Notes: generated by a model not told the origin, from the letters alone. A stretch of 30,575 nucleotides of DNA from JBDIBB01 sp039812685 (GCA_039812685.1 JBDIBB010000045.1:1-30575), one strand, 5' to 3'. Positions 10,555 through 18,295 are shown, numbered from the stretch's first letter. Numbers and translations are program-made.

Positions 10555-11853
10555 CTACCACACTCCCGTCCTGTTGCCGATGACCCAGACCGCGCCGAGG
10601 AGTGCGGTGTTCTGGTGTCGCCGGACGTCAGTTGCGCCACCAGGGCCGGGAAAGAAGCGTTGGTTCGACCAATCGCGCCGGAACTCGGCGCGGACCAGGA
10701 GGCCCTCGGCGAACACATGCTCGACCGTGAGCGTCACCTCGTGCAGCACCTGATCGATCCCCCCAAACAGGCCTTCGTCGTCCAGGCGCTCCCAGCGAAT
10801 GCCAACGGCCGCACGGTTGGCGAGTTGGTAGCGCGAATACACGCCGGTGCCCAGCAGCGACAGCGACGCGGCCTGGGAGTTGACCTCGTTGGTGGTGTGG
10901 TTGACGTCGACACCCAGCGACAGGGCCGCGGTCGGCGCCACCGTCACGTACGTGTCGAACACCCGGAAGAACCCATCGGGCCCGCCAGGAGCGCCGCCGT
11001 CGGGCTGCTCCTGGCCGACGTAGTAGTTGACCGTCCACGTGACTCCCGATACGGGCTCCACGATCGCCGCGACATGGTTGGACTTGAAGTCGTTGAAGTC
11101 CTCCGTCTGCTGTACGCCGTTGGTCAGCATGTACAGCAACGACACCTTGTCGTTGACGGGCAGCGTCAGGCGCAGCCCGGAGTGATAGAACGGCAGAAAG
11201 TTGAAGAGATACGAGCGTGAGAAGGCCTGGTTGTCCTTGGCGTAGTTCGTCTCATAGCCGAGCATGGAGGCGAACTTGCCGAAATCCGCCTGCAGGCCGT
11301 TCGCTCCCAGCGGGAAGACGTACGTGCCGTACGCTTGCCACACGTGACGATACACGTCCGGACGCGGCTCGTTCGCCGGGTTGCCCTGGACCGTCTCCGT
11401 CGCCTGGCCGAACTGCAAATCGACACGCAGGCCATACCGGCGGCCTGCCTCGACGTCGGGAGCAGCGTCGACGAGGAGCGCCGCCTGCTGGAGGCTGAAG
11501 GTGTTTCCGCGAGTGTCGTACGCTCTGAGCACGAGATGACGGTTGGGGGGCTGATTCCAGTTGTACTGGTAGTACCCCTCGAGCGTCGCCCCGAACGTCA
11601 CGTGGCGCCACCCGTTCGGTGGCGGCGTGGCTGCCGGCTCCTGCGTGGTCGCCGCTGCAACCGGCGGCGAAGCCTCTGGCGCAGTCTGGCCGTACGCGAA
11701 CTCCGGGGCCATCGTCGAGACGGCCAGGCACGCAACCGCGCCAGTCGCAGCAGCCAGGGCACGGCCTCGTGGGGCCTGCGGCGCACGGGCGAACCTGACC
11801 GCGGACCCTCCAGAATTCCTGAATCGTGTGCCTTCTGACGAAACCATGTCCAT
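10555..11853 (-). CDS. Outer-membrane beta-barrel porin (BBP2/OmpL-like) in the kdp operon
   Basis: This is a 432-residue exported protein. A basic N-terminus and a hydrophobic stretch (about residues 30-50) end near AYGQ, a signal peptide. A Pro/Ala-rich linker follows, then a long series of alternating amphipathic strands rich in Tyr, Trp and Gly. Features such as GYYQYNW, GKFASMLGYE and RAEFRRDWS match the putative beta-barrel porin-2 family. The ATG at 11853 has GAGGAG 4-9 bases upstream; a second ATG at 11847 is possible. It is the first gene of the operon leading to kdpFABC, just downstream of four phased repeats. It probably provides ion passage through the outer membrane. The barrel family is fairly sure; K+ selectivity is inferred from context. 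Confidence 0.85.
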   Translation of the reverse strand: MDMVSSEGTRFRNSGGSAVRFARAPQAPRGRALAAATGAVACLAVSTMAPEFAYGQTAPEASPPVAAATTQEPAATPPPNGWRHVTFGATLEGYYQYNWNQPPNRHLVLRAYDTRGNTFSLQQAALLVDAAPDVEAGRRYGLRVDLQFGQATETVQGNPANEPRPDVYRHVWQAYGTYVFPLGANGLQADFGKFASMLGYETNYAKDNQAFSRSYLFNFLPFYHSGLRLTLPVNDKVSLLYMLTNGVQQTEDFNDFKSNHVAAIVEPVSGVTWTVNYYVGQEQPDGGAPGGPDGFFRVFDTYVTVAPTAALSLGVDVNHTTNEVNSQAASLSLLGTGVYSRYQLANRAAVGIRWERLDDEGLFGGIDQVLHEVTLTVEHVFAEGLLVRAEFRRDWSNQRFFPGPGGATDVRRHQNTALLGAVWVIGNRTGVW

Positions 11854-12081
11854 GGGACTCCTCTACAGACGTTACGGTGGTCGGCCTGAGGATGGGCTCA
11901 AGAGTCCCTGAAGAATCGCTGAAGACCGCGATGACGCCGCGGCCGGCGAGCCGCACGACCACTTCAGGTGGTATAGGGAGGGCGTCCTGGGCAGGAGACA
12001 CCGCGGCCGGGATGTGCGCGCCCTCCGGTGGGTCTCGGGCGTTACGGCGTTCGCGTCGAGTTGGTGGCTGGCGGTTGGGGG
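11854..12081 (-). promoter_or_regulatory. Control region between kdpE and the porin-kdpFABC operon
   Basis: This 228-base non-coding stretch holds the phased repeats at 11882-11925. Upstream of them in the transcription direction lies an inverted repeat at 11958-11972 (ACCAC, 5-base loop, GTGGT). No strong sigma-70 hexamers are visible near the porin start, which fits an activator-dependent promoter. It also separates kdpE from the structural genes, so the two units can be transcribed independently. Confidence 0.5.
11882..11925 (-). promoter_or_regulatory. Four 11-bp phased direct repeats, likely KdpE operator
   Basis: On the minus strand four contiguous 11-mers read TCTTCAGCGAT, TCTTCAGGGAC, TCTTGAGCCCA and TCCTCAGGCCG (shared core TCTTCAG). 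They end 28 bases before the porin ATG. OmpR-family regulators such as KdpE bind as dimers to direct repeats one helical turn apart, and the E. coli KdpE site is a TTTATA repeat with the same 11-bp spacing. The phasing and position fit a KdpE-controlled promoter of the porin-kdpFABC operon. Confidence 0.6.
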
Positions 12082-12783
12082 CTACTTCAGTCCGGTGACG
12101 AACCGGTACCCGACCCAGGGCTCGCTGATCACGTATATCGGTTCCGAGGGGTCAGGTTCGATCTTCTTTCGGAGTTGCGCCACGAGGGTCCAGAGGTGCT
12201 CCGGCTGCTCGACGGCGTTCGGCCCCCACACCTGCTTCAGAATCGTTCGATGTGTCAGGACACGATCGTGGTGGTGCGCGAGGAGCGTCAGGAGCTCGAA
12301 CTCCTTCGGCGTGAGCCTGATCTCCACGTCGTCCCGAACGACTCGTCGTCGGTCGTAATCGATGATCAGCGCGCCGGCTCGGAGCAGCCCCGATTCGGCT
12401 GACGTGTCGGTCGTCGCGCGCCGCAACGCCACGCGGACGCGCGCGAGGAGCTCCTCGGGGCCGAACGGCTTCGTCACATAGTCATCGCCACCGAGATCGA
12501 GGGCATGCACCTTGTCCGCCTCGGCCCCTCGTGCGGAGAGCACGATGATCGGCACGCGCGAGGTCTCGCGAATGCGCCGGCAGACCTCGGTGCCCTCGAT
12601 GTCGGGGAGTCCGAGATCCAGCACGATCAGCGCCGGCGTACGTTGTTCGAACCGCTCGATCGCCTGGCTTCCGGTGCCGGCGATGTCCACGTCGTAACCG
12701 CGGGCGCGCAGCAACGCGCCGACGGACCGCTGGATTGACGCTTCGTCATCGACGAGAAGGATGCGTGGGGACTGCGTGGTCAT
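12082..12783 (-). CDS. kdpE: KdpE-type response regulator (OmpR family)
   Basis: This 233-residue transcription factor has a receiver domain (about residues 5-120) with acidic D12-D13, phospho-acceptor D56 and K105. An OmpR-type winged-helix DNA-binding domain follows (about 130-230), with the segments RLTPKEFELLTLLAHH and the wing YRFVTG. The sequence matches KdpE rather than a generic regulator, including WGPNAVEQPEHLW. The ATG at 12783 starts directly before the receiver domain and overlaps the kinase stop (ATGA), so kinase and regulator are coupled. It should bind upstream of the porin-kdpFABC unit when phosphorylated. Confidence 0.95.
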   Translation of the reverse strand: MTTQSPRILLVDDEASIQRSVGALLRARGYDVDIAGTGSQAIERFEQRTPALIVLDLGLPDIEGTEVCRRIRETSRVPIIVLSARGAEADKVHALDLGGDDYVTKPFGPEELLARVRVALRRATTDTSAESGLLRAGALIIDYDRRRVVRDDVEIRLTPKEFELLTLLAHHHDRVLTHRTILKQVWGPNAVEQPEHLWTLVAQLRKKIEPDPSEPIYVISEPWVGYRFVTGLK

Positions 12784-14306
12784 GTCGCAGAAGATGGGGA
12801 ATCGACGTCTCGTGGCTGCGTCGGGACGGCCAGCGTGAGACGGGCTCCGCCCTCGGGCGCGTTCTCTGCCCAGACCCGCCCCCCCTCGACGGCGAGCAAC
12901 CCGCGGGCGATCCACAAACCCATTCCCGTACCGGATGTTCGAGCCCGCGTCTCCGCACCACGGTAGAACCGGTCGAAGAGGTGCGGCAGGTCCGCCAACG
13001 CAATTCCTGCGCCGCGATCACGGACCTGAATGGCGAGCCCCTCCCGGCCGACTCGGGAAGTCACCTGGATGGCCGAACCGGCAGGCGAGTACTGAGCCGC
13101 ATTCTCCAGCAGGCGCGCCAGCGCGGTGGCCGTCAGCCTGGGGTCGACCCGCACCGGGACGTCAGGCTCGATGACCACCTCCACCTTGTGGTTCTGCAAG
13201 GCCTGCTCGACCTGGTCACGCGCCGCGGCGACAATCTCGGACGGGTGCGTCCAGCGGGGCTCGGTGACGATCGCGCCGGCATCGATGCGGGCCATCTCCA
13301 GCAGATTCTCGAACAATCGGGTCAGGCGCTCGACCTCCGACAGAATCACATCACTCTGTTCGACGCGGTCGGCGGGATCGAGTTCTGATGCCTTGATGTT
13401 GCCTGCGGCTATCCGGATCGCGGTCAGCGGGGTCCGCAAGTCGTGGCTGAGCGACGCCAGCAGCGCGGTCTTCAGCCGTTCGCTCTGCCGCGTCAACTCG
13501 GCGGCCTTCCGCTCCTCGAGGAGATGAGCGCGCTCAATCGCAATGGCGACGATGCCCGCCAGTGTGTCGAGCGTCCCGGCTTCCACCGGCCGGCCTGCGG
13601 CCGCGAGCACGCCAATTGGCGTCGTGCCGAGGCGCAGGGGGACCAGTCGGACCTCGATGCCGGCAACCGTCATCGTCCGATGGCCCGCGTACGTCCGCGC
13701 ATAGGCGTCGAACTCCAGCGTGGCCTGTGCCGAGGCGAACGCGATCGCCAGCTGATCCGTGTCGAGAGTGATGGCGTGCGAGCCCGCCACGTGGACGTCC
13801 CAATCCCCTCCCTGCGGCATCGCGATCCCGACGAACTCAAGGTCGAATCGACGGGCGATGGCACGTGCCAGCGTCGCGAGGACGTCGCGACTCTCGGTCA
13901 CCATCAAGACGTCGCGACTGAGATCGAACAGCCGAGCCAGTTCGTTGCGGCGCCCCACCGCCTCGTCCGTGCGCGCCCGGGCCACGGCGGAGAGGTGGCT
14001 CGCGACCAAGCTCACCAACAGAAACGCGAACAGCGCCACCCAATTGTGGGGATCGGCGATCGTGAAGGTTCCAGTGGGCGGCAGGAAGAAGAAGTTCAGA
14101 CACAACATCGCGACGATCGACGTCACGACCGCGATCCCCAGGCGTGACGTCGTCGCGACGATGAGCACCAGCAGAACGAAGGTGACCGATACGGTCGCCG
14201 CGTTCGAGACGTGCAGCCAACGCACGAAGACCAGAGTGATAGCGGCGACAGCGGCCAGCGCACGGACCGTGCGACTGACGTCGGACTGGGGAGACATGCG
14301 CTTCAT
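12780..14306 (-). CDS. kdpD: Membrane histidine kinase equivalent to the C-terminal half of KdpD (DUF4118-GAF-HisKA-HATPase)
   Basis: This 508-residue sensor kinase contains, in order, four membrane helices (about residues 14-108, DUF4118 type with FFFLPPTGTFTI), a GAF-like domain (about 130-260), a dimerisation domain with phospho-acceptor H288 in SHDLRTPL, and an ATPase domain with N402 in the N-box and glycine boxes DRGAGI and GTGMGLW. This is exactly the layout of KdpD without its cytoplasmic KdpD and USP domains, which are encoded separately at 4812-5948. Starts at 14306 or 14297 are both possible. It overlaps kdpE by 4 bases. It would phosphorylate KdpE in response to low K+ or osmotic stress, probably with the other half acting in trans. 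The kinase call is certain; the split-KdpD reading is strong. Confidence 0.93.
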   Translation of the reverse strand: MKRMSPQSDVSRTVRALAAVAAITLVFVRWLHVSNAATVSVTFVLLVLIVATTSRLGIAVVTSIVAMLCLNFFFLPPTGTFTIADPHNWVALFAFLLVSLVASHLSAVARARTDEAVGRRNELARLFDLSRDVLMVTESRDVLATLARAIARRFDLEFVGIAMPQGGDWDVHVAGSHAITLDTDQLAIAFASAQATLEFDAYARTYAGHRTMTVAGIEVRLVPLRLGTTPIGVLAAAGRPVEAGTLDTLAGIVAIAIERAHLLEERKAAELTRQSERLKTALLASLSHDLRTPLTAIRIAAGNIKASELDPADRVEQSDVILSEVERLTRLFENLLEMARIDAGAIVTEPRWTHPSEIVAAARDQVEQALQNHKVEVVIEPDVPVRVDPRLTATALARLLENAAQYSPAGSAIQVTSRVGREGLAIQVRDRGAGIALADLPHLFDRFYRGAETRARTSGTGMGLWIARGLLAVEGGRVWAENAPEGGARLTLAVPTQPRDVDSPSSAT

Positions 14307-14602
14307 GTTCGTCTCTCGTCCAGATCGTGACCCACCTGCCCGGTGCTGGCCAGCACTTGCCAGGAGGGAGCGACATGGTCTCCGACCCAGGCACGGATCT
14401 CGGCGAGACCACTCCCGACGAGAAGAGACAGCCTATACCCATTCTCGATTCCCCTGTGCGACAGGAGCAGCCTCACGCGCGCTCGACGTGTCCGTCGTGT
14501 CCAGGCAGTCCCCGACGTCGGGGTCGGCACGGCGTCGCTGTTCAGCAGTGAGTGGTACGACGCGCCCGGGCGCGGAGACGTGCGACATCGCGGACCCATA
14601 GG
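14307..14602. other. Non-coding region upstream of the kinase-kdpE pair
   Basis: This 296-base stretch probably contains the promoter for the kinase and kdpE (minus strand). It holds the palindrome at 14343-14356 and a TATAGG-like -10 candidate on the minus strand near 14434, without a good -35. A 98-codon minus-strand frame ends with an ATGA overlap on the kinase start, but its composition is arginine-rich and it resembles nothing I recognise, so it is not called. Confidence 0.45.
14343..14356. promoter_or_regulatory. Perfect 14-bp palindrome upstream of the kdpD kinase half
   Basis: GTGCTGGCCAGCAC is a perfect inverted repeat without spacer, 37 bases upstream of the kinase start. Its position would suit an operator in the 5' region of the kinase-kdpE transcript. 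No regulator can be named from it. Confidence 0.35.
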
Positions 14603-15016
14603 TCAGCCCCGGCACACGTTGCGGTTGTGCCACAGGAGGAAGTCAGCCGACGGGCGCTCCTCGGCTGCCGAGGGCAGGGCTACCTGCCGGCCGTCGAACG
14701 AACAGTACGTCCTGCCGTTCTGGTAATCGAGGCGAAGTCGAGCAATGCACTCCTTCATCGCCGGGCACGACGCGCAGCCGTTGCCCGCCCCGACGTACGC
14801 CCGGGCGAGCCAGTCTGGCAGCCTGGCCCACTTGGCGAAGAACCCGAATCCGCAGATCGCGTTGTGCGGCCTCTTCAGCTTGAAGAGGAAAGGCGAGAAC
14901 GGTTCCGCGCGGAAGGCCCGGCGGCCCGAAGGCTTCCAGAAGTTGACCTCGTCGAGTTCCCGGCGCCGCAGAAACTCGTACCACCCGCGACTGGTCGGAG
15001 CGATGGTGCCGGTCAT
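14603..15016 (-). pseudogene. Remnant of a putative HNH restriction endonuclease with the catalytic middle deleted
   Basis: The frame encodes 137 residues. Its first ~80 residues (GWYEFLRRRELDEVNFWKPS, FLFKL, NAICGFGFF) match, from memory, the N-terminus of putative HNH restriction endonucleases of about 300 residues. Its last ~50 residues (RLRLDYQNGRTY, a VALPSAAEERPS linker, then LLWHNRNV) match the C-terminal end of the same proteins. The roughly 150-170 residues between, including the HNH nuclease motif, are absent, so the two ends appear joined in frame near residue 90. It is probably a non-functional relic. No partner methyltransferase is next to it. The family match is by recall and should be tested by alignment. 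Confidence 0.5.
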
Positions 15017-15205
15017 TGGGCGCTCGGTGGAGTCGGCACGAGAAGAAGATGCGATTCAGGCCGGGCAACGCTGGCCATCAGGACGAACCACCAGCATGAA
15101 GCGTTCGCACACGCCTCCGACTCGCCGGAATTGATACCACAGGCCCGTCTCAGGCGCGACCCGCCACGCCACGAGCCCGCCACCCCGCAGGCTTCGCGGC
15201 CGGGT

Positions 15206-15225
15206 TGCTATACTCGCCACCGGTG
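15206..15225 (+). promoter_or_regulatory. Extended -10 promoter and palindrome at the blaI-type start
   Basis: TGCTATACT at 15206-15214 is a good extended -10 element, with no convincing -35. It places transcription start near 15221, two bases before the GTG start codon at 15223. The 8-bp palindrome CACCGGTG at 15218-15225 overlaps the predicted transcription and translation start and could be part of an operator. Confidence 0.5.
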
Positions 15226-15633
15226 AACGACCCGCTGCGCCCGGACACGGCAAAGGGTGCCCCGCTGGGGCCGCTCGAACTGCGGGTGCTCGACGCACTG
15301 TGGGCACGCGGCGCGGCAACGACCGTGCGCGGCCTGCTGCCAGCCTTCCCGGGCATCGCCTACACGACGCTGATGACCACCGCCGACCGGCTGTTCCGCA
15401 AGGGGCTGCTGTCGCGCCACAGGCAGGGCCGGGCGTTCGCCTACACCGCGAGGTGGACCCGCGACGAACTCAGCGCACGGCGCGCCGGCTCGGTCCTGGC
15501 CTCGCTGTTGCCCGGCGACAGCGAGGCGCTGCGCCCGATCATCTCGATGTTCGTCGACGAAGTGAGCCGCCGCGATGCCGCACTGCTCGATGAGCTGGAA
15601 GCTCTCGTCCGCCTGAAGAAGGAAGGCTTGTGA
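15223..15633 (+). CDS. BlaI/MecI-family transcriptional repressor
   Basis: This 136-residue winged-helix repressor of the penicillinase-repressor family starts with the domain LGPLELRVLDALWARG. The recognition region YTTLMTTADRLFRKGLL and the wing RQGRAFAY follow, then a helical dimerisation tail. Such repressors are inactivated by a partner M56 metalloprotease, here the overlapping next gene. The GTG at 15223 was chosen because an upstream TTG at 15205 lies before the predicted transcript start. The pair probably controls itself and possibly distant genes; no beta-lactamase is nearby. Confidence 0.92.
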   Translation: MNDPLRPDTAKGAPLGPLELRVLDALWARGAATTVRGLLPAFPGIAYTTLMTTADRLFRKGLLSRHRQGRAFAYTARWTRDELSARRAGSVLASLLPGDSEALRPIISMFVDEVSRRDAALLDELEALVRLKKEGL

Positions 15634-16586
15634 TGGACCTCGGCCTCGCGGCCCGCTGGGGCGTCGTCGTGCTCGCCGCCCACGCCCTCACCAGCAGCGC
15701 AGCGGCGCTGGTGGTGGCGCTCGCCACGCGACGCCTCGCCGCGCGCGCGACGGAGTGGCCGGCCGAGCAGGCGCGCCGCCTCTTCCTTCTCGGGCTTGCG
15801 CCCACGCTGACGGCCATCGCCGTGGCCTGGGTGGGCGTCTCGCTGTCGTTCGCCCTGTGGGAACCACGCGTGGAAACCGAACGCGTGGGACCGCTGGCGC
15901 TGGCCGCCGCGGGCGCGGGCACGATGTTCGTCATCTCGGGTGCCTGGCGCGTCCTGACGGCGCTCTGGCAGACGCACCGCGTCCACGCGAGCCTCCGCCC
16001 GGCCACTCGCTCGTCGCTCACCACGCCTCGGCTGCCTGTGTTCACCATCGACACGACGACGCCGATCGTGGCGCTGCTCGGGCTCCTTCAGCCGCGGCTG
16101 TTCGTCGCGCGAGCGGTGCTGGCGACGTGCACCGCTGACGAGTTCAGGGCGATCGTGGCCCACGAGACGGCGCACGCACGCCGGCGCGACAACCTGCGGC
16201 GACTGGCGCTGATCGCGGCGCCCGACGTCCTCGCGTGGCTGCCCGCCGGCGCACGGCTGCGCCGTGCCTGGGCCGAGGCCACGGAACTGGCCGCAGACGA
16301 GGCCGCGGGCCGCTCGGCCGCCGACCGCCTGCACCTGGCCTCGGCGCTCGTGAAGGTGGCGCGCCTCGCCACGCGGCCAGCCGCCACACTGCCGGCCAGC
16401 GCCTTCCACGGCGACGAACCGATTGCGGGGCGCGTGCGCCGGCTCGTGGACACCTCGCACGACGCGGCACCCCCGCCCTCACCGGCCTGGCCTCCACGCG
16501 CAGCCGCCGCGGCGTTGGGCGCCACAGGGCTGCTGGTCGCTCCCGCCGCCCACGCCGCCATCGAGTTCCTGCTGCGCCTGGGGTAG
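15633..16586 (+). CDS. M56 (BlaR1-type) membrane metallopeptidase
   Basis: An integral-membrane zinc peptidase of 317 residues. It has hydrophobic segments at about 7-32, 48-75 and 87-110 and near the C-terminus. The zinc motif is H177-E-T-A-H181, and the third ligand is probably E218 in EATELAADEAA. It is the partner of the BlaI-type repressor, overlapping its stop (TGATG); an alternative GTG start lies at 15630. BlaR1 proteins carry a C-terminal penicillin-binding sensor domain of about 250 residues. Here the protein ends after a short tail with a last hydrophobic stretch, so the inducing signal must be sensed differently or by another protein. Cleavage of the repressor is inferred from the family. 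Confidence 0.9.
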   Translation: MDLGLAARWGVVVLAAHALTSSAAALVVALATRRLAARATEWPAEQARRLFLLGLAPTLTAIAVAWVGVSLSFALWEPRVETERVGPLALAAAGAGTMFVISGAWRVLTALWQTHRVHASLRPATRSSLTTPRLPVFTIDTTTPIVALLGLLQPRLFVARAVLATCTADEFRAIVAHETAHARRRDNLRRLALIAAPDVLAWLPAGARLRRAWAEATELAADEAAGRSAADRLHLASALVKVARLATRPAATLPASAFHGDEPIAGRVRRLVDTSHDAAPPPSPAWPPRAAAAALGATGLLVAPAAHAAIEFLLRLG

Positions 16587-16591
16587 GTTCG

Positions 16592-16630
16592 CCGACGGCC
16601 CGCCGGAAGGCCACGCGGCGGGATCGTCGG
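16592..16630 (+). terminator. Strong two-part hairpin after the M56 gene
   Basis: Five bases after the stop, CCGACG (16592-16597) pairs with CGTCGG (16625-16630), and inside it CCCGCCG (16599-16605) pairs with CGGCGGG (16616-16622) around a 10-base loop. That is 13 G/C-rich pairs. There is no U-tract, so it is a terminator-like or RNA-stabilising structure. Confidence 0.5.
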
Positions 16631-16814
16631 CCCCGAGGCTCGTGACGCCTCCCACGCGTCCGCCTTCGCCTACGAGCGCTGGTAGTAGTCGGCGTGGCGT
16701 CGCTAGAGTGGCGCGCAGGCTCCGCGGTCCCGGGTTCGCGCTCGATCGGAGAGCCCGGATTGTCGTCACCGGCGGCTGGTCGGCGGCCAGTGCCATCCGG
16801 TCCTGAGTGGGTTC

Positions 16815-17375
16815 ATGTCCTTCAACGTCCTCAACCGGAAGGTTCATTACTGGGTGAGCGTCGCCGCCGCGCCGGTGCTGCTCGTGATGATCGGCAGCGG
16901 GCTCCTCCTGCAGATGAAGAAGCACTGGTCCTGGGTGCAACCGTCGGAGGTCCGCGGCTCGGGCACCACGCCCGTCCTGGATCTCGAGGGCATCCTCGCG
17001 GCCGCCAGGTCGGCGGAGGGCCTGGACGTGCGGGGCTGGGACGACGTGGACCGGCTCGACGTGCGGGTCAGGCGCGGGATGGTGAAGGTGCGCCTCAGGA
17101 ACGGCTACGAGGTGCAGGTGGACCTGGGCACCGGCAAGATCCTTCAGGTCGCCTACCGCCGCTCCGACCTGATCGAGTCGATCCACGACGGCTCGATCTT
17201 CGGTGGCAACCTGACGAAGCTGGGGCTCTTCCTGCCGGCGGGCATCGCGATGTTCCTGCTCTGGCTCGGCGGCCTCTGGATGTGGTGGGTCCCGTTCATC
17301 GCGAAGCGGCGGCGGCGAATCGCACGCCGCGCGCGGCACGGGCTGACCGAAGCGAGGGCGCCCGCCGAACCTTGA
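16815..17375 (+). CDS. PepSY-domain membrane protein
   Basis: This 186-residue protein has an N-terminal membrane helix (about residues 12-32) after a NRKVHYWVS segment. A periplasmic PepSY-like domain follows (about 50-125, with VRLRNGYEVQVDLGTGKIL), then a second helix (about 135-160, LFLPAGIAMFLLWLGGLWMW) and a very basic tail. This layout matches PepSY-associated transmembrane proteins, some of which are linked to metal reduction or haem-containing membrane electron transfer. The histidines in HYW and ESIHDG are candidate haem or metal ligands. No redox partner lies nearby and the specific role is unknown. The ribosome-binding site before the ATG at 16815 is weak. Confidence 0.8.
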   Translation: MSFNVLNRKVHYWVSVAAAPVLLVMIGSGLLLQMKKHWSWVQPSEVRGSGTTPVLDLEGILAAARSAEGLDVRGWDDVDRLDVRVRRGMVKVRLRNGYEVQVDLGTGKILQVAYRRSDLIESIHDGSIFGGNLTKLGLFLPAGIAMFLLWLGGLWMWWVPFIAKRRRRIARRARHGLTEARAPAEP

Positions 17376-17408
17376 GCGCGCTCCCGTGACGCGCGGCGCG
17401 CCGGCGTC

Positions 17409-18197
17409 TCACCACCCGCCGCGCAGGCCGGCCGCCAGGCCCACCACCGTGAGCAGGCTGTAGCCAATCTCCTGGACGCCCACCAGCGACGGCCGCACCA
17501 GCAGGCTCCGCGGCAGCAGGCCGAGGATGGCGCGAACGGTGAGCACCGCGAACACGAACACGCCGAGCCGCGGGGCCAGCGCGAGCCAGGCGAGCGCCGC
17601 CGCGATGGCCACCGCCGCGAGATGGACCGCGACCGTGGGCCAGCGCGAGGCGCCGGCGCCACGCGCGAGGCGAAACCGGGTTCCCACGTAGACGATGGCG
17701 GCCAGCGACTGGAGCGACAACAGCGCCCACGAGACGGCGGCCTGATTCAGCGGCCAGCCCGATGCCATCAGGATGGAGGCCGCCACGGCGCCGCTGGCGA
17801 GCGCGCCGCTTGCCTGCGCGGCGAACGCGCGGCCGGTCGACGCGACGTCGTGGGCAACCTGGACGGCCAGCAGCGGCAGCGCGAGGACGAGCGGAATCCA
17901 GAAGGCGCCCCGCGCCGAGACCGCGGCGCCGGCGATGGCCGCCGCCGCCAGCAGCACGTAGCCCAGCGCGAACCCCAAGGCCCACGCGGTGCGCGGATAT
18001 CGCCTGCCGCGGCGCCAGTCGCCCAGCACCAGTCCCGCGGGCTGCCTCGCCAGGAAGACGGCGAGCGCGGCCACGCCAATCCACACGCCGCTCAGCGACG
18101 GCGCCACCGCGACGCCCAGCAGGGTGGGCGCAACGGCCAGCGCCCACCCTCCGTGTTCGGAAGGCAGCGCGATGGGACGGAGCCGGACGCTCGGCAT
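17409..18197 (-). CDS. YwiC-like family integral membrane protein
   Basis: This is a 262-residue polytopic membrane protein with about eight hydrophobic segments. The N-terminal motif LPSEHGGWAL is diagnostic of the YwiC-like family, named after a Bacillus gene near nitrate respiration genes; its biochemical role is unknown. The ATG at 18197 places the motif at about residue 11; a TTG at 18218 is less likely. It follows the hemerythrin-domain gene on the same strand after roughly 98 bases, so the two may be co-transcribed. A shared role in nitrogen-oxide or oxygen metabolism would be inference from that pairing only. Confidence 0.85.
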   Translation of the reverse strand: MPSVRLRPIALPSEHGGWALAVAPTLLGVAVAPSLSGVWIGVAALAVFLARQPAGLVLGDWRRGRRYPRTAWALGFALGYVLLAAAAIAGAAVSARGAFWIPLVLALPLLAVQVAHDVASTGRAFAAQASGALASGAVAASILMASGWPLNQAAVSWALLSLQSLAAIVYVGTRFRLARGAGASRWPTVAVHLAAVAIAAALAWLALAPRLGVFVFAVLTVRAILGLLPRSLLVRPSLVGVQEIGYSLLTVVGLAAGLRGGW

Positions 18198-18295
18198 GTG
18201 ACGACCAGTCAGCGGCAACAGGAGGCCCGGAGCACGTCACGCGATCCGGTGACGCACCCGGGCGGACACGGGAAGCTGATGGGAGACGGATCCGA

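Noticed and set aside
10362..10718. 118-codon version of the kdpF frame
   Set aside because: Only the last 29 codons match KdpF. The upstream part overlaps the porin and the 33-residue peptide in other frames.
11958..11975. Minus-strand promoter at the TATACC next to the inverted repeat upstream of the phased repeats
   Set aside because: No -35 at proper spacing, and it would put the phased repeats inside the leader, which does not fit activation by KdpE.
14303..14599. 98-codon minus-strand frame ending with an ATGA overlap on the kinase gene
   Set aside because: The overlap is suggestive, but GC at third positions is lower than in the neighbouring genes, the peptide is arginine-rich and unrecognisable, and there is no convincing ribosome-binding site. 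A single ATGA overlap can occur by chance.
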